Assembly (NCBI GenBank): GCA_947503885.1
Contig: CANNFD010000001.1
Coordinates: forward strand, 310,001 to 374,000
Length of the DNA stretch: 64,000 nucleotides
From: an uncultured Olleya sp.
Lineage (GTDB): Bacteria > Bacteroidota > Bacteroidia > Flavobacteriales > Flavobacteriaceae
Direction of reading: 5' to 3'
In this document: positions 9,396 to 16,440 of the stretch, piece after piece
How positions within the stretch are numbered: position 1 is the stretch's first letter
Layout: each line of letters begins with the position of its first letter
Notes under the pieces: model-generated
The model's input: only the letters and a program-made list of their open reading frames with translations
Told to the model about the DNA's origin: nothing
The model's database searches: none
Made by a program: the position numbers and the translations under genes

Positions 9396-10430
9396 TTAAA
9401 AATTAAATTTCCAATTAGTATTAGTATTATATTGCAAAGTTCCATTTTTAACCTGTAAAGGTGATGCAATATTATTTGTAAAAAGACTTCCTGTACCTAA
9501 GCCTTGTGGTAGTTTACTGTTTTTAATATAGGTGTATTGCGCAATTGCATTAAGCCCAACATTACTCTCTAAAGCACTTGTAATCCACCAACCTATATTT
9601 TGTTTTTTAGCTAAATTAATCCAAGTATCGCTACCTTTAAAACCGCCTATAAAACTAGGTTTTAATATTATATACTGTGGATTTATAGTTTGTAATAGTG
9701 TTTTTTTATCAGTGTCTTCAAAAACACCAATTAACTCTTCATCCAACGCAATGTCCAAAGGTGCTTGCTGGCATAGTTTAGCCATATCTTCAAACTGACC
9801 AGCTTTAATAGGTTGCTCGATAGAGTGTAAATTAAAATCTGATAATTGTTTTAATTTCTCTAAAGCTTCGGTTGGTTTAAAAGCGCCATTAGCATCCACG
9901 CGTAGTTCTATATCGCTTTCGCTGAAATTTTGTCTGATTCCCTTTAAAATATCTAATTCAGTTTGAAAATCTAAAGCTCCAATTTTTAATTTAATGCAAC
10001 TAAATCCTGACGAAATCTTCTCCTCAATCTGTTGTTTCATAAAAGCTTTGTCACCCATCCAAATCAAACCGTTAATAGAAATACTATCGTTTCCATTAGT
10101 AAATGGAGATGGAAATAAAACAAATTGTTTTTGACTTTCTAAACTTTTAAAAGCCATTTCTAAACCAATCTGTATACTCGGAAACTCAATGTTATCAGCA
10201 TATAAAAATGCTAACCCTTTATCAATATTCTGACAAGTTGTTTTTAATTGCGCTTCGTAATCAGGTCTATCATCTGCACTTAGACCTCTTAAAATACCGC
10301 ATTCTCCAATACCTCGTTTACCGTTTTGTTCTATAATTAAATACCAAGTTTCTTTGGTTTTTAATACACCACGAGAAGTACCGCTAGGTCTTTTAAATTC
10401 TAAAATATGTTTGTGATAGCTTGCTTTCAT
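9396..10430 (-). CDS. menC: o-Succinylbenzoate synthase (MenC)
   Basis: This 344-residue enolase-superfamily enzyme shows the expected active-site set: KLK at 147-149, DANG at 179-182, EQP at 205-207, DEE at 230-232 and KPS at 257-259. These give two catalytic lysines and three metal-binding acids. It dehydrates SHCHC to o-succinylbenzoate in the cytoplasm. The gene starts a tight operon menC-CPBP-menE and is divergent from an SDR gene across 57 bp. Residues FSES at 169-172 are encoded by a copy of the dispersed palindrome. The assignment is strong because specificity residues, length and men-gene context agree. Confidence 0.93.
   Translation of the reverse strand: MKASYHKHILEFKRPSGTSRGVLKTKETWYLIIEQNGKRGIGECGILRGLSADDRPDYEAQLKTTCQNIDKGLAFLYADNIEFPSIQIGLEMAFKSLESQKQFVLFPSPFTNGNDSISINGLIWMGDKAFMKQQIEEKISSGFSCIKLKIGALDFQTELDILKGIRQNFSESDIELRVDANGAFKPTEALEKLKQLSDFNLHSIEQPIKAGQFEDMAKLCQQAPLDIALDEELIGVFEDTDKKTLLQTINPQYIILKPSFIGGFKGSDTWINLAKKQNIGWWITSALESNVGLNAIAQYTYIKNSKLPQGLGTGSLFTNNIASPLQVKNGTLQYNTNTNWKFNF
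9914..9927. repeat. Dispersed palindrome, copy 2 (in menC)
   Basis: The plus strand reads TCGCTTTCGCTGAA and on to AA; the minus strand is TTTCAGCGAAAGCGA. It lies in the menC coding sequence and encodes FSES, so its orientation relative to the gene is opposite to the menD and menE copies. Confidence 0.55.
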
Positions 10431-10452
10431 AACAATTTCAAAAATACTTAAT

Positions 10453-10460
10453 TAATTTTG
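10453..10460 (+). promoter_or_regulatory. Putative -7 element of the SDR gene promoter
   Basis: TAATTTTG matches TAnnTTTG exactly and lies 27 nt before the SDR start codon, in the 57-bp divergent gap shared with menC. Confidence 0.5.
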
Positions 10461-10487
10461 TAATTTCACCTTAAAATAAAGGATTAC

Positions 10488-11279
10488 ATGACGTTTAAAA
10501 ATAAAGTAGTTTGGATTACTGGAGCTTCTAGTGGTATCGGAAAAGGATTAGCTATCGCTTTATCCAAGATGGAATGTCGATTAATAATTTCTTCAAGAAA
10601 TCAAACCGCTTTAAATGCTGTTAAACAATTATGTCAAAATCCAGAACATGTTACTATAGTCGCTTTTGATTTATCAAATCATAACACAATGCAGTATGTG
10701 GTTGATCAGGCTATTAATTGCTTTGGCAAAATTGATGTTTTAATCAATAATGGTGGGATTAGCCAACGCTCTTTAATTATTGATACAGACATTAGTGTTG
10801 ATAAAAAATTGATGGATATTGATTATTTAGGAACAGTTGCGCTAAGTAAAGCTTTGCTTCCACATTTTATTAAAAACAAATCGGGGCACTATGCTGTTGT
10901 AACAAGTCTGATGGGCAAATTCAGTTCGCCTTATCGTTCTGGATATTGTGGTGCTAAGCATGCATTACATGGCTTTTTTGATGCTATGCGTATGGAACAC
11001 CAAAAGGATAATGTTAAGGTAACTATTGTTTGTCCAGGTTTTGTCAATACCAATATTGCTAAAAACGCATTAGTTGGTGATGGTAGTTTACAAAATAGTC
11101 AAGATGTTGCAACAGAAAACGGGTTACCAGTTACTGTTTTTTGCAACCGGATGCTAAAAGCTATTGAGAAGGAAAAATTTGAAGTCTATATTGGTAAAAA
11201 AGAAATTTTAGGCGTGTATTTAAAACGTTTTTTTCCTAAGCTTTTACATCGCTTTGTAATGAAAAGCCAGGTTAGATAA
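10488..11279 (+). CDS. Short-chain dehydrogenase/reductase (SDR)
   Basis: The 263-residue classical SDR has the nucleotide motif TGASSGIG at 11-18, NNGG at 87-90, and the catalytic triad Ser140, Tyr153 and Lys157 (YCGAK). It therefore has an intact NAD(P)(H)-dependent oxidoreductase site. The C-terminal half (RRMEHQ-like region, CPGFVNTNIAKNAL) resembles the SDR7/DHRS7 group, but the substrate cannot be predicted. It is the only plus-strand gene inside the minus-strand menaquinone region and ends 18 bp from the convergent metal-dependent hydrolase gene. It has its own promoter candidate. No sign that it belongs to menaquinone synthesis. Confidence 0.9.
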   Translation: MTFKNKVVWITGASSGIGKGLAIALSKMECRLIISSRNQTALNAVKQLCQNPEHVTIVAFDLSNHNTMQYVVDQAINCFGKIDVLINNGGISQRSLIIDTDISVDKKLMDIDYLGTVALSKALLPHFIKNKSGHYAVVTSLMGKFSSPYRSGYCGAKHALHGFFDAMRMEHQKDNVKVTIVCPGFVNTNIAKNALVGDGSLQNSQDVATENGLPVTVFCNRMLKAIEKEKFEVYIGKKEILGVYLKRFFPKLLHRFVMKSQVR

Positions 11280-11297
11280 TTAAATTTATTACTAAAA

Positions 11298-11975
11298 TTA
11301 AAGCTCTAAACTTTCACCAATTTCAAGAAGCATTAAATCTTTGTCTTTTTCAAAAAATTTGCGCTTTGCTGCTTCATGGTCAATCTCGATATAACCAAAG
11401 GTATCAAAATGATAACCTAATACTTTATTACATTCAACAAAATCACTAGCTAAAATAGCATCTGCAATCCCCATTGTAAAGTTGTCCCCTATTGGTAAAA
11501 TAGCTAAATCTAATTTGGTTTGCATTGGTATTAGCTTCATGTCAAAAGTTAAAGCGGTATCACCTGCAATGTAAATATTTTTACGTTCGCCTTCAATTAC
11601 AAATCCTCCTGGTTGCCCACCATAAGAACCATCAGGAAATGAAGATGTATGTATTGCATTAACATATTTTACATTTCCAAAATCAAAATCCCATGTCCCA
11701 CCATGATTCATCGGGTGACCTTCCAAACCTAATTTTTGAAAATAAGAAACGATTTCAAAATTTGAAACAATTACTGCATCCGTACGTTTTGCAATCGCTT
11801 CAACATCTAAAATATGATCTTGATGTGCGTGTGTTAGCAAAATATAATCTGCTTTAATCGAATTAATATCAATATGAGCAGCTTTAGGATTTCCGGTTAT
11901 AAAAGGGTCTACTAAAATATGAGTATCCTCAATTTGAATACCTAAACAAGCGTGACCGTAAAAAGTGATTTTCAT
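11298..11975 (-). CDS. Metal-dependent hydrolase, UPF0173-type metallo-beta-lactamase fold
   Basis: The 225-residue protein has the metallo-beta-lactamase metal motif HAHQDH at 49-54, an early GHACLGIQ segment typical of the UPF0173/YtkL group, a further AGDTAL metal ligand, and a late GYHFDTFGYIEID histidine. It should bind two zinc ions and hydrolyse an ester or phosphodiester-like bond in the cytoplasm, but the substrate is unknown for this family. It is the last gene of the block menB-menA-hydrolase, 16 bp after menA. In flavobacteria the gene is often found next to men genes, which I report from memory, so a link to the pathway is possible but unproven. Confidence 0.85.
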   Translation of the reverse strand: MKITFYGHACLGIQIEDTHILVDPFITGNPKAAHIDINSIKADYILLTHAHQDHILDVEAIAKRTDAVIVSNFEIVSYFQKLGLEGHPMNHGGTWDFDFGNVKYVNAIHTSSFPDGSYGGQPGGFVIEGERKNIYIAGDTALTFDMKLIPMQTKLDLAILPIGDNFTMGIADAILASDFVECNKVLGYHFDTFGYIEIDHEAAKRKFFEKDKDLMLLEIGESLEL

Positions 11976-11991
11976 TTTTTAAGATATTAAA

Positions 11992-12894
11992 TTATAATAA
12001 ATGTCCGATACCTAATAACAAACTTAATAATACTGTAGTTAATGCTAGTTTTTTTAACTCTGGATCAAAATCTTTAGGATTCTCTACAGATTTAACTGTT
12101 TTTAAGTGCAACACTAAAGGGATATAAGCTATAAAATAAATAAGATTAAATGGTGAAGTATAATATAAAACACCAAACAATACAGATAAAACTATAGCGG
12201 TAATGATTAAAAAATAATGATATCTTTTAGCCCGTTTTGCTCCTAACTTTACTGCTAAAGTTATTTTATTAGCATTAACATCCGACACGATGTCCCTCAT
12301 GTTATTTAAGTTAAGGACAGCTGTACTTAGTAAACCAATAGATATTGCTGGTAAAAATGCAACATGATCAATTTTTTTAGCAAATAGCACATAACACCCT
12401 AAAACACTTATTAAGCCAAAAAATACAAAAACAAAAATATCGCCTTTTCCTTTATAACCGTATGCATTACTACCTATTGTGTATTTAATCGCTGCATATA
12501 TTGAAACACCTGCCAGTACAAAAAACAAAAGCGCTAATAACAAATGTTCTGACCTAAAAGAGAAAAAAATAAGGGCTACCGTTAATGCAATACTGATTAA
12601 AACATTAATTCTAATTGCATTAAACATCTCTTCTTTAGTAATAGCACCAGACTGTAATGCTCTAGTAGGACCAATCCTTTCATTATTATCGGTACCTTTT
12701 ACACCGTCGCCATAATCGTTTGCTAAATTTGATAATATCTGATAGCTTAAAGTTGTCAAAATTGCAAAAACTAATATAGTTGGGTCAAAAACACCATTAT
12801 ATTCTGCTAAACAAGCAGCAACAATAATTCCAGAAATTGATAAAGGCAAAGTACGCAAACGCATTGCCGAGAGCCATTTGGTTACATCTGTCAT
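11992..12894 (-). CDS. menA: 1,4-Dihydroxy-2-naphthoate polyprenyltransferase (MenA)
   Basis: The 300-residue integral membrane UbiA-superfamily enzyme has about eight or nine helices and both acidic prenyl-diphosphate motifs: NDYGDGVKGTD at 59-69 and NNMRDIVSD near residue 197. It joins a polyprenyl chain to 1,4-dihydroxy-2-naphthoate, with loss of CO2, in the cytoplasmic membrane. The N-terminal segment WLSAMRLRTLPLSISGI is the family's typical opening. It follows menB by 3 bp and precedes the hydrolase gene, so the three are one operon. The identity is secure. Confidence 0.95.
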   Translation of the reverse strand: MTDVTKWLSAMRLRTLPLSISGIIVAACLAEYNGVFDPTILVFAILTTLSYQILSNLANDYGDGVKGTDNNERIGPTRALQSGAITKEEMFNAIRINVLISIALTVALIFFSFRSEHLLLALLFFVLAGVSIYAAIKYTIGSNAYGYKGKGDIFVFVFFGLISVLGCYVLFAKKIDHVAFLPAISIGLLSTAVLNLNNMRDIVSDVNANKITLAVKLGAKRAKRYHYFLIITAIVLSVLFGVLYYTSPFNLIYFIAYIPLVLHLKTVKSVENPKDFDPELKKLALTTVLLSLLLGIGHLL

Positions 12895-12897
12895 ATG

Positions 12898-13737
12898 TTA
12901 TGGAATCCATTGTTTTGGAAAGTTTGGTTTACGTTTTTCTAAAAACGCATCTCTACCTTCTTTTGCTTCGTCAGTCATATAAGCTAATCTTGTAGCTTCA
13001 CCTGCAAACACCTGTTGTCCGACCATACCATCGTCTGTTAGATTCATTGCAAATTTCAACATTTTTATTGACGTTGGAGATTTTTCTAATATCTCTTGCG
13101 CCCATTGGTAAGCAGTAGTCTCTAGTTCGGTATGTGGTATTACAGCATTTACCATTCCCATCTCATAAGCTTCTTGAGCGCTGTAATTTCTTCCTAAAAA
13201 GAAGATTTCTCTAGCTCTTTTCTGACCAACCATTTTTGCTAAATAAGCAGATCCATAACCACCGTCAAAGCTAGTTACATCAGCATCTGTTTGTTTAAAA
13301 ATAGCATGCTCTTTACTTGCTAAAGTCAAATCGCAGACAACATGCAAACTGTGTCCACCTCCAACAGCCCAACCTGGTACAACTGCGATTACAGCTTTTG
13401 GCATAAATCTAATTAACCTTTGTACTTCTAATATATTTAATCTATGATATCCATCTTCTCCAACATACCCTTGGTGTCCTCTAGCTTTCTGGTCGCCACC
13501 AGAACAAAAGCTATAAACACCATCTTTTGTAGATGGGCCTTCAGCAGATAATAATACAACACCTATAGAGGTGTCCTCTCCTGCATCATAAAAAGCATCA
13601 TATAATTCTTTAGTAGTTTTTGGTCTAAATGCGTTTCTAACATCAGGTCTATTAAAGGCTATACGTGCAACACCATTACATTTACTATAAGTAATATCTT
13701 CATAATCTTTGGCTTTTTGCCAATTTATATCATCCAT
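12898..13737 (-). CDS. menB: 1,4-Dihydroxy-2-naphthoyl-CoA synthase (MenB)
   Basis: The 279-residue crotonase-fold enzyme has the MenB hallmarks FCSGGDQKARGHQGYVG, VPGWAVGGGHSLHVVCDLTLAS and DADVTSFDGGYGSAYLA, with a C-terminal end NFPKQWIP. It performs the intramolecular Claisen ring closure of o-succinylbenzoyl-CoA. It heads the menB-menA-hydrolase operon. A minus-strand TATTTTTA, one mismatch from the -7 consensus, lies 25 nt before the ATG (13763-13770) and may be its promoter. Secure assignment. Confidence 0.96.
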   Translation of the reverse strand: MDDINWQKAKDYEDITYSKCNGVARIAFNRPDVRNAFRPKTTKELYDAFYDAGEDTSIGVVLLSAEGPSTKDGVYSFCSGGDQKARGHQGYVGEDGYHRLNILEVQRLIRFMPKAVIAVVPGWAVGGGHSLHVVCDLTLASKEHAIFKQTDADVTSFDGGYGSAYLAKMVGQKRAREIFFLGRNYSAQEAYEMGMVNAVIPHTELETTAYQWAQEILEKSPTSIKMLKFAMNLTDDGMVGQQVFAGEATRLAYMTDEAKEGRDAFLEKRKPNFPKQWIP

Positions 13738-13931
13738 AAAACATCATTAAATATTGAAGCTATAAAAATACATAATTATTATTTTTTATAGGTGTATTTT
13801 TAACTATTTCAATACATGAATGTTTTTTGACACAACCCCCAATTAAAAATGTAAATAAGACACAATAAAAACTAACACATTGATAATCAACTATTTTTAA
13901 GTAGGAAAAACCCTATCTAAGTATGTTTTTT

Positions 13932-13957
13932 ATCGTTTAAAAACGCATTTAAACGAT
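13932..13957. promoter_or_regulatory. Perfect 10-bp inverted repeat
   Basis: The arms ATCGTTTAAA (13932-13941) and TTTAAACGAT (13948-13957) are separated by 6 nt. There is no T-run, so it is not a terminator. It sits 50-75 bp upstream of the -7 box of the next gene and could be a regulator site. No regulator gene is adjacent. Confidence 0.4.
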
Positions 13958-13993
13958 TGTGATGATTTATATCCAAAGCAATGTCAAATTAAT

Positions 13994-14005
13994 TATGCAT
14001 GCATA
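13994..14005. promoter_or_regulatory. 12-bp palindromic operator candidate TATGCATGCATA
   Basis: The perfect palindrome ends 1 bp before the -7 box of the gene at 14039, so a bound protein would block the promoter. Extended to 15 bp (13992-14006) it matches, with a single mismatch, the sequence upstream of the nitronate monooxygenase gene at 22666-22680. The shape fits a MarR/TetR-sized dimer, which is an inference. Confidence 0.45.
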
Positions 14006-14006
14006 G

Positions 14007-14014
14007 TATTTTTG
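14007..14014 (+). promoter_or_regulatory. Putative -7 element
   Basis: TATTTTTG matches TAnnTTTG exactly, 24 nt before the ATG at 14039. Confidence 0.5.
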
Positions 14015-14038
14015 TTTTGCTATTAAATCATAAGATAT

Positions 14039-14473
14039 ATGAACATAAAAGATTCTAACATTTATACTCAAGTAATAAAAGAACATAATTCTGTACTAGG
14101 TGACCTATATTTTTTTAAAAACTTAGTCGTCGCTCAAATTAACGAAGGTGTACATGTTAGTATTGAAAATGCTCAATCATGTTACAATGCCATTTATGAT
14201 TTTTATGGGTCAGTAAAGGATTTTGGTTTAATTTCTAACAGAATTAACACCTATTCTATCGAGGCTTTAGATTATCCAAAACAAAATATATTATTCCCAA
14301 ATTTAATACACTATACTGTAATTGGTTATACACAATTTGATAAAATGAATATTATCATAGAAAAGCAATTTTGTAAAGTCCCTTATGTAGGCTTTAAAAA
14401 TTTAATTGAAGCTTTTAATTATACCAACAGTTTTATTATTACAAAATCAAAAAAGTTATCAAAACCAGTATAA
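14039..14473 (+). CDS. Small cytoplasmic protein of unknown function, paralog of the gene at 14656
   Basis: The 144-residue protein has no signal peptide or membrane segment. It reads as alternating strands and helices: YFFKNLVVAQINEGVHV, then AQSCYNAIYDFYG, then FGLISNRINTYSIEALD, then a C-terminal helix. Its sister gene 180 bp downstream has the same landmarks (INEGV, DFYG, ISNRVNNYSI), so these are tandem duplicates. The strand-helix pattern and short length suggest a SpoIIAA/STAS-like fold, but this is a guess. Translation starts at ATG 14039, downstream of a -7 box overlapped by a palindrome, suggesting regulated expression. A terminator follows, so the two paralogs are separate transcription units. 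Function unknown. Confidence 0.6.
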   Translation: MNIKDSNIYTQVIKEHNSVLGDLYFFKNLVVAQINEGVHVSIENAQSCYNAIYDFYGSVKDFGLISNRINTYSIEALDYPKQNILFPNLIHYTVIGYTQFDKMNIIIEKQFCKVPYVGFKNLIEAFNYTNSFIITKSKKLSKPV

Positions 14474-14505
14474 CTCCCTGAGTGACTAATTAATAGGCAC
14501 TTACT

Positions 14506-14547
14506 ACTGCCAATAAAGAGCCTTAACCTCTTTTTGGCAGTTTTTTT
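14506..14547 (+). terminator. Intrinsic terminator
   Basis: Outer stem ACTGCCAA/TTGGCAGT (8 bp) and inner stem AAAGAG/CTCTTT (6 bp) around a 7-nt loop are followed by seven T. It ends the small gene at 14039. Confidence 0.85.
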
Positions 14548-14655
14548 ATGTTTTTAATCGCCTTAATATGTGATTAATCGAAAAACAAAATTATACTACC
14601 GTAGATTTATATACTACACTATTTGTGAAGTATTTTTATATAAAAGTAAGTAATT

Positions 14656-15087
14656 ATGAGAATAACAGAATCTAATCTATCAGACGAAGTCAAAGATGTA
14701 TATGTCTCAGAATATGGTAATTTCTATTTTTTAGAAGGAGGTATCGTAATTTCTGAAATTAACGAAGGTGTTACCTATACTTGGGAAGAAGCAATAGATG
14801 TAATTGATGCTGCGCTAGATTTTTATGGACAAAAGAAGGGGTTTTGTTATATTTCTAACCGAGTTAACAACTACTCAATAAAACCTTCTGATTGGACAAA
14901 GTTTTATGAACATTACGAATTAAATAGTTATGCTGTTGTTACAACAAATGAAAATAGTTGGTTTAATGCCTTAATGGAAAAGTCTTTTTTAAAAGTTGAA
15001 ATTCAACGTTTTGAAGATTTATACGAAGCAATAAAGTGGGCAAAAAAAAACAACTTAAATAACCAAAATTCTAATCTTGCTTGTTAA
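14656..15087 (+). CDS. Small cytoplasmic protein of unknown function, second paralog
   Basis: The 143-residue protein has the same plan as the gene at 14039 (EISEINEGVTYTW, ALDFYGQKKGFCYISNRVNNYSI, EAIKWAKKNN at the end). The shared core ISNR(I/V)N-YSI is the best-conserved part and may be the functional surface. No membrane or export signal is visible; a STAS-like fold is possible but unproven. The last 17 bp overlap the end of the convergent CvfB-like gene, so no terminator can lie between them. Function unknown. Confidence 0.6.
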   Translation: MRITESNLSDEVKDVYVSEYGNFYFLEGGIVISEINEGVTYTWEEAIDVIDAALDFYGQKKGFCYISNRVNNYSIKPSDWTKFYEHYELNSYAVVTTNENSWFNALMEKSFLKVEIQRFEDLYEAIKWAKKNNLNNQNSNLAC

Positions 15088-15910
15088 GATAGATTCCGTC
15101 CTCTTTTAACTCGATTAACTTTTTTTTGTACAAAGTACCTACTGCCTTTTTAAATGTTTTTTTACTCATTTGTAAAAGGTTTTTAATCTTTTCTGGATTA
15201 GATTTATCAGTAACCGGTAAATATCCATTGTTATCTGTTAATTCTTGCATTAATTTATCAGCATTAGGTTCTATATTTCTATAACCTATTTCGCCTAAAC
15301 TAATATCTAACTTATTACCAGGTCTTATTTTTTTAACAATTCCTTTTAGTTTATCTCCAACACTTATATCTTGAAAGATATTGTCTTTATAGATTAATCC
15401 AGTGTGCTTGTTATTAACAATCACATTCATACCCAAGTCACTTGGATGGGATACAATAATATCTACTTGATCAAACTGCTCTACAGTTAACTCTTTATTA
15501 TCTAAAAAACGATTAGTTTTACTTGAGGCTACTAAACGCTCAGTAACTTCGTCTAAATAACAATGTACAAGATACCAACCTCCTTTTTTCATCGGGAAGG
15601 CTTGTTCTTTAAATGGGCAAAATAGTTCTTTTACCAATCCAAAATCTAAGAAAGCTCCAAACTTTGTTACTTCGTTACAACGCAACATTGCAAACTCTCC
15701 ATTTACAATAAAAGGTTGGGTTGTAGTAGCTATAATACGCTCGTCATTATCTAAATAAACAAAAACCTCTATTTTCTCACCAATTTCAAAATATTCTGGA
15801 ACATATCTATTAGGTAATAGTACTTCGTTATTATCTGCATCACCTAAAAATAATCCAGGTTCTGTGTCTCTTAAAATTTCAAGTGTATTGAATTGTCCTA
15901 TTTGTATCAT
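15071..15910 (-). CDS. CvfB-like S1 RNA-binding protein
   Basis: The 279-residue protein matches the CvfB/YitL family: an N-terminal S1-like segment (TLEILRDTEPGLFLGD, EVLLPNRYVPE), further S1 repeats (MLRCNEVTKFGAFLDFGLVKELF; GLIYKDNIFQDISVGDKLKGIVKKIRPGNKLD), and a C-terminal winged helix (KIKNLLQMSKKTFKKAVGTLYKKKLIELKEDGIYL). Such proteins bind RNA in the cytoplasm and affect expression of virulence or stress genes in Firmicutes; the flavobacterial role is unknown. A perfect -7 box lies only 4 nt before the ATG, so the mRNA may be leaderless. The 3' end overlaps the convergent hypothetical gene by 17 bp. Confidence 0.88.
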   Translation of the reverse strand: MIQIGQFNTLEILRDTEPGLFLGDADNNEVLLPNRYVPEYFEIGEKIEVFVYLDNDERIIATTTQPFIVNGEFAMLRCNEVTKFGAFLDFGLVKELFCPFKEQAFPMKKGGWYLVHCYLDEVTERLVASSKTNRFLDNKELTVEQFDQVDIIVSHPSDLGMNVIVNNKHTGLIYKDNIFQDISVGDKLKGIVKKIRPGNKLDISLGEIGYRNIEPNADKLMQELTDNNGYLPVTDKSNPEKIKNLLQMSKKTFKKAVGTLYKKKLIELKEDGIYLNKQD

Positions 15911-15914
15911 TTTG

Positions 15915-15922
15915 CAAATGTA
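15915..15922 (-). promoter_or_regulatory. Putative -7 element implying a leaderless CvfB-like mRNA
   Basis: The minus strand reads TACATTTG, an exact TAnnTTTG match, followed by only four bases before the ATG at 15910. If used, transcription would begin at or just around the start codon. Confidence 0.4.
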
Positions 15923-15930
15923 AGCATATA

Positions 15931-15962
15931 AAAAAAACGTTACAGAACTGTAACGCTTTTTT
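15931..15962 (-). terminator. Intrinsic terminator of the DUF2853 gene
   Basis: Perfect stem CGTTACAG/CTGTAACG with a 2-nt apex is flanked by seven A on the plus strand (T-run on minus). It separates the DUF2853 gene from the CvfB-like gene. A T-run also exists on the plus side. Confidence 0.8.
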
Positions 15963-15980
15963 TATATATTTTTTTCAGTT

Positions 15981-16322
15981 CTATTTGTAAACAGATTCTT
16001 TTTTAAAGTGTTTAGCTAATAAATAGTAAACTACAGCTCTGTATTTATTTTTATTAGATCTACCGTATGTTTCCATTACAGAATCAATTGCTTTATCTAA
16101 TTCTGGGCTATCTTTTAATCCTAATTTTTTGATTAAAAAATTATTTTTTACTGTTGCTAACTCAGAATCGTCAGACCCTGAAACCGTTGCAGCATCTTTA
16201 TTATATATTGATGGACCACAACCAATTGTAACTTTAGTTAAAAAGTCCATGTCTGCATTTACACCACATTTTTCTTTTAAGTCTGTTGCGTACTTTGCGA
16301 TTAACTCATCACGTTTACTCAT
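15981..16322 (-). CDS. DUF2853 family protein
   Basis: The 113-residue soluble protein matches DUF2853: it opens SKRDELIAKYATDLKEKCGV, has the middle motif TIGCGPSIYNKDAATVSG, and ends with a basic helical NKYRAVVYYLLAKHF segment. Family members are small, helical and of unknown function, widespread in Bacteroidota and Proteobacteria. It is a single-gene unit: a strong terminator follows, and menD lies about 120 bp upstream, ending on the same strand. A TATCTTTA box (one mismatch to the -7 consensus) precedes it on the minus strand around 16360. Confidence 0.85.
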   Translation of the reverse strand: MSKRDELIAKYATDLKEKCGVNADMDFLTKVTIGCGPSIYNKDAATVSGSDDSELATVKNNFLIKKLGLKDSPELDKAIDSVMETYGRSNKNKYRAVVYYLLAKHFKKESVYK

Positions 16323-16440
16323 AATTATAAATTTAAATTAATATTTTTTCCTTCTTAAAGATACAAATTTTTTAGGTCTATTTATATATGTAAAAAAATA
16401 TTTTCATAATTAAGACCAACGCCTTAAATTTTCGATGAAA

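Larger units (their letters stand above)
13738..14038. other. Divergent intergenic region without a gene
   Basis: This 301-bp gap separates menB (minus) from a small hypothetical gene (plus). No reading frame of useful length is present. It holds a menB -7-like box at 13763-13770, a perfect 10-bp inverted repeat at 13932-13957, a 12-bp palindrome at 13994-14005 and a -7 element at 14007-14014. Confidence 0.7.
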
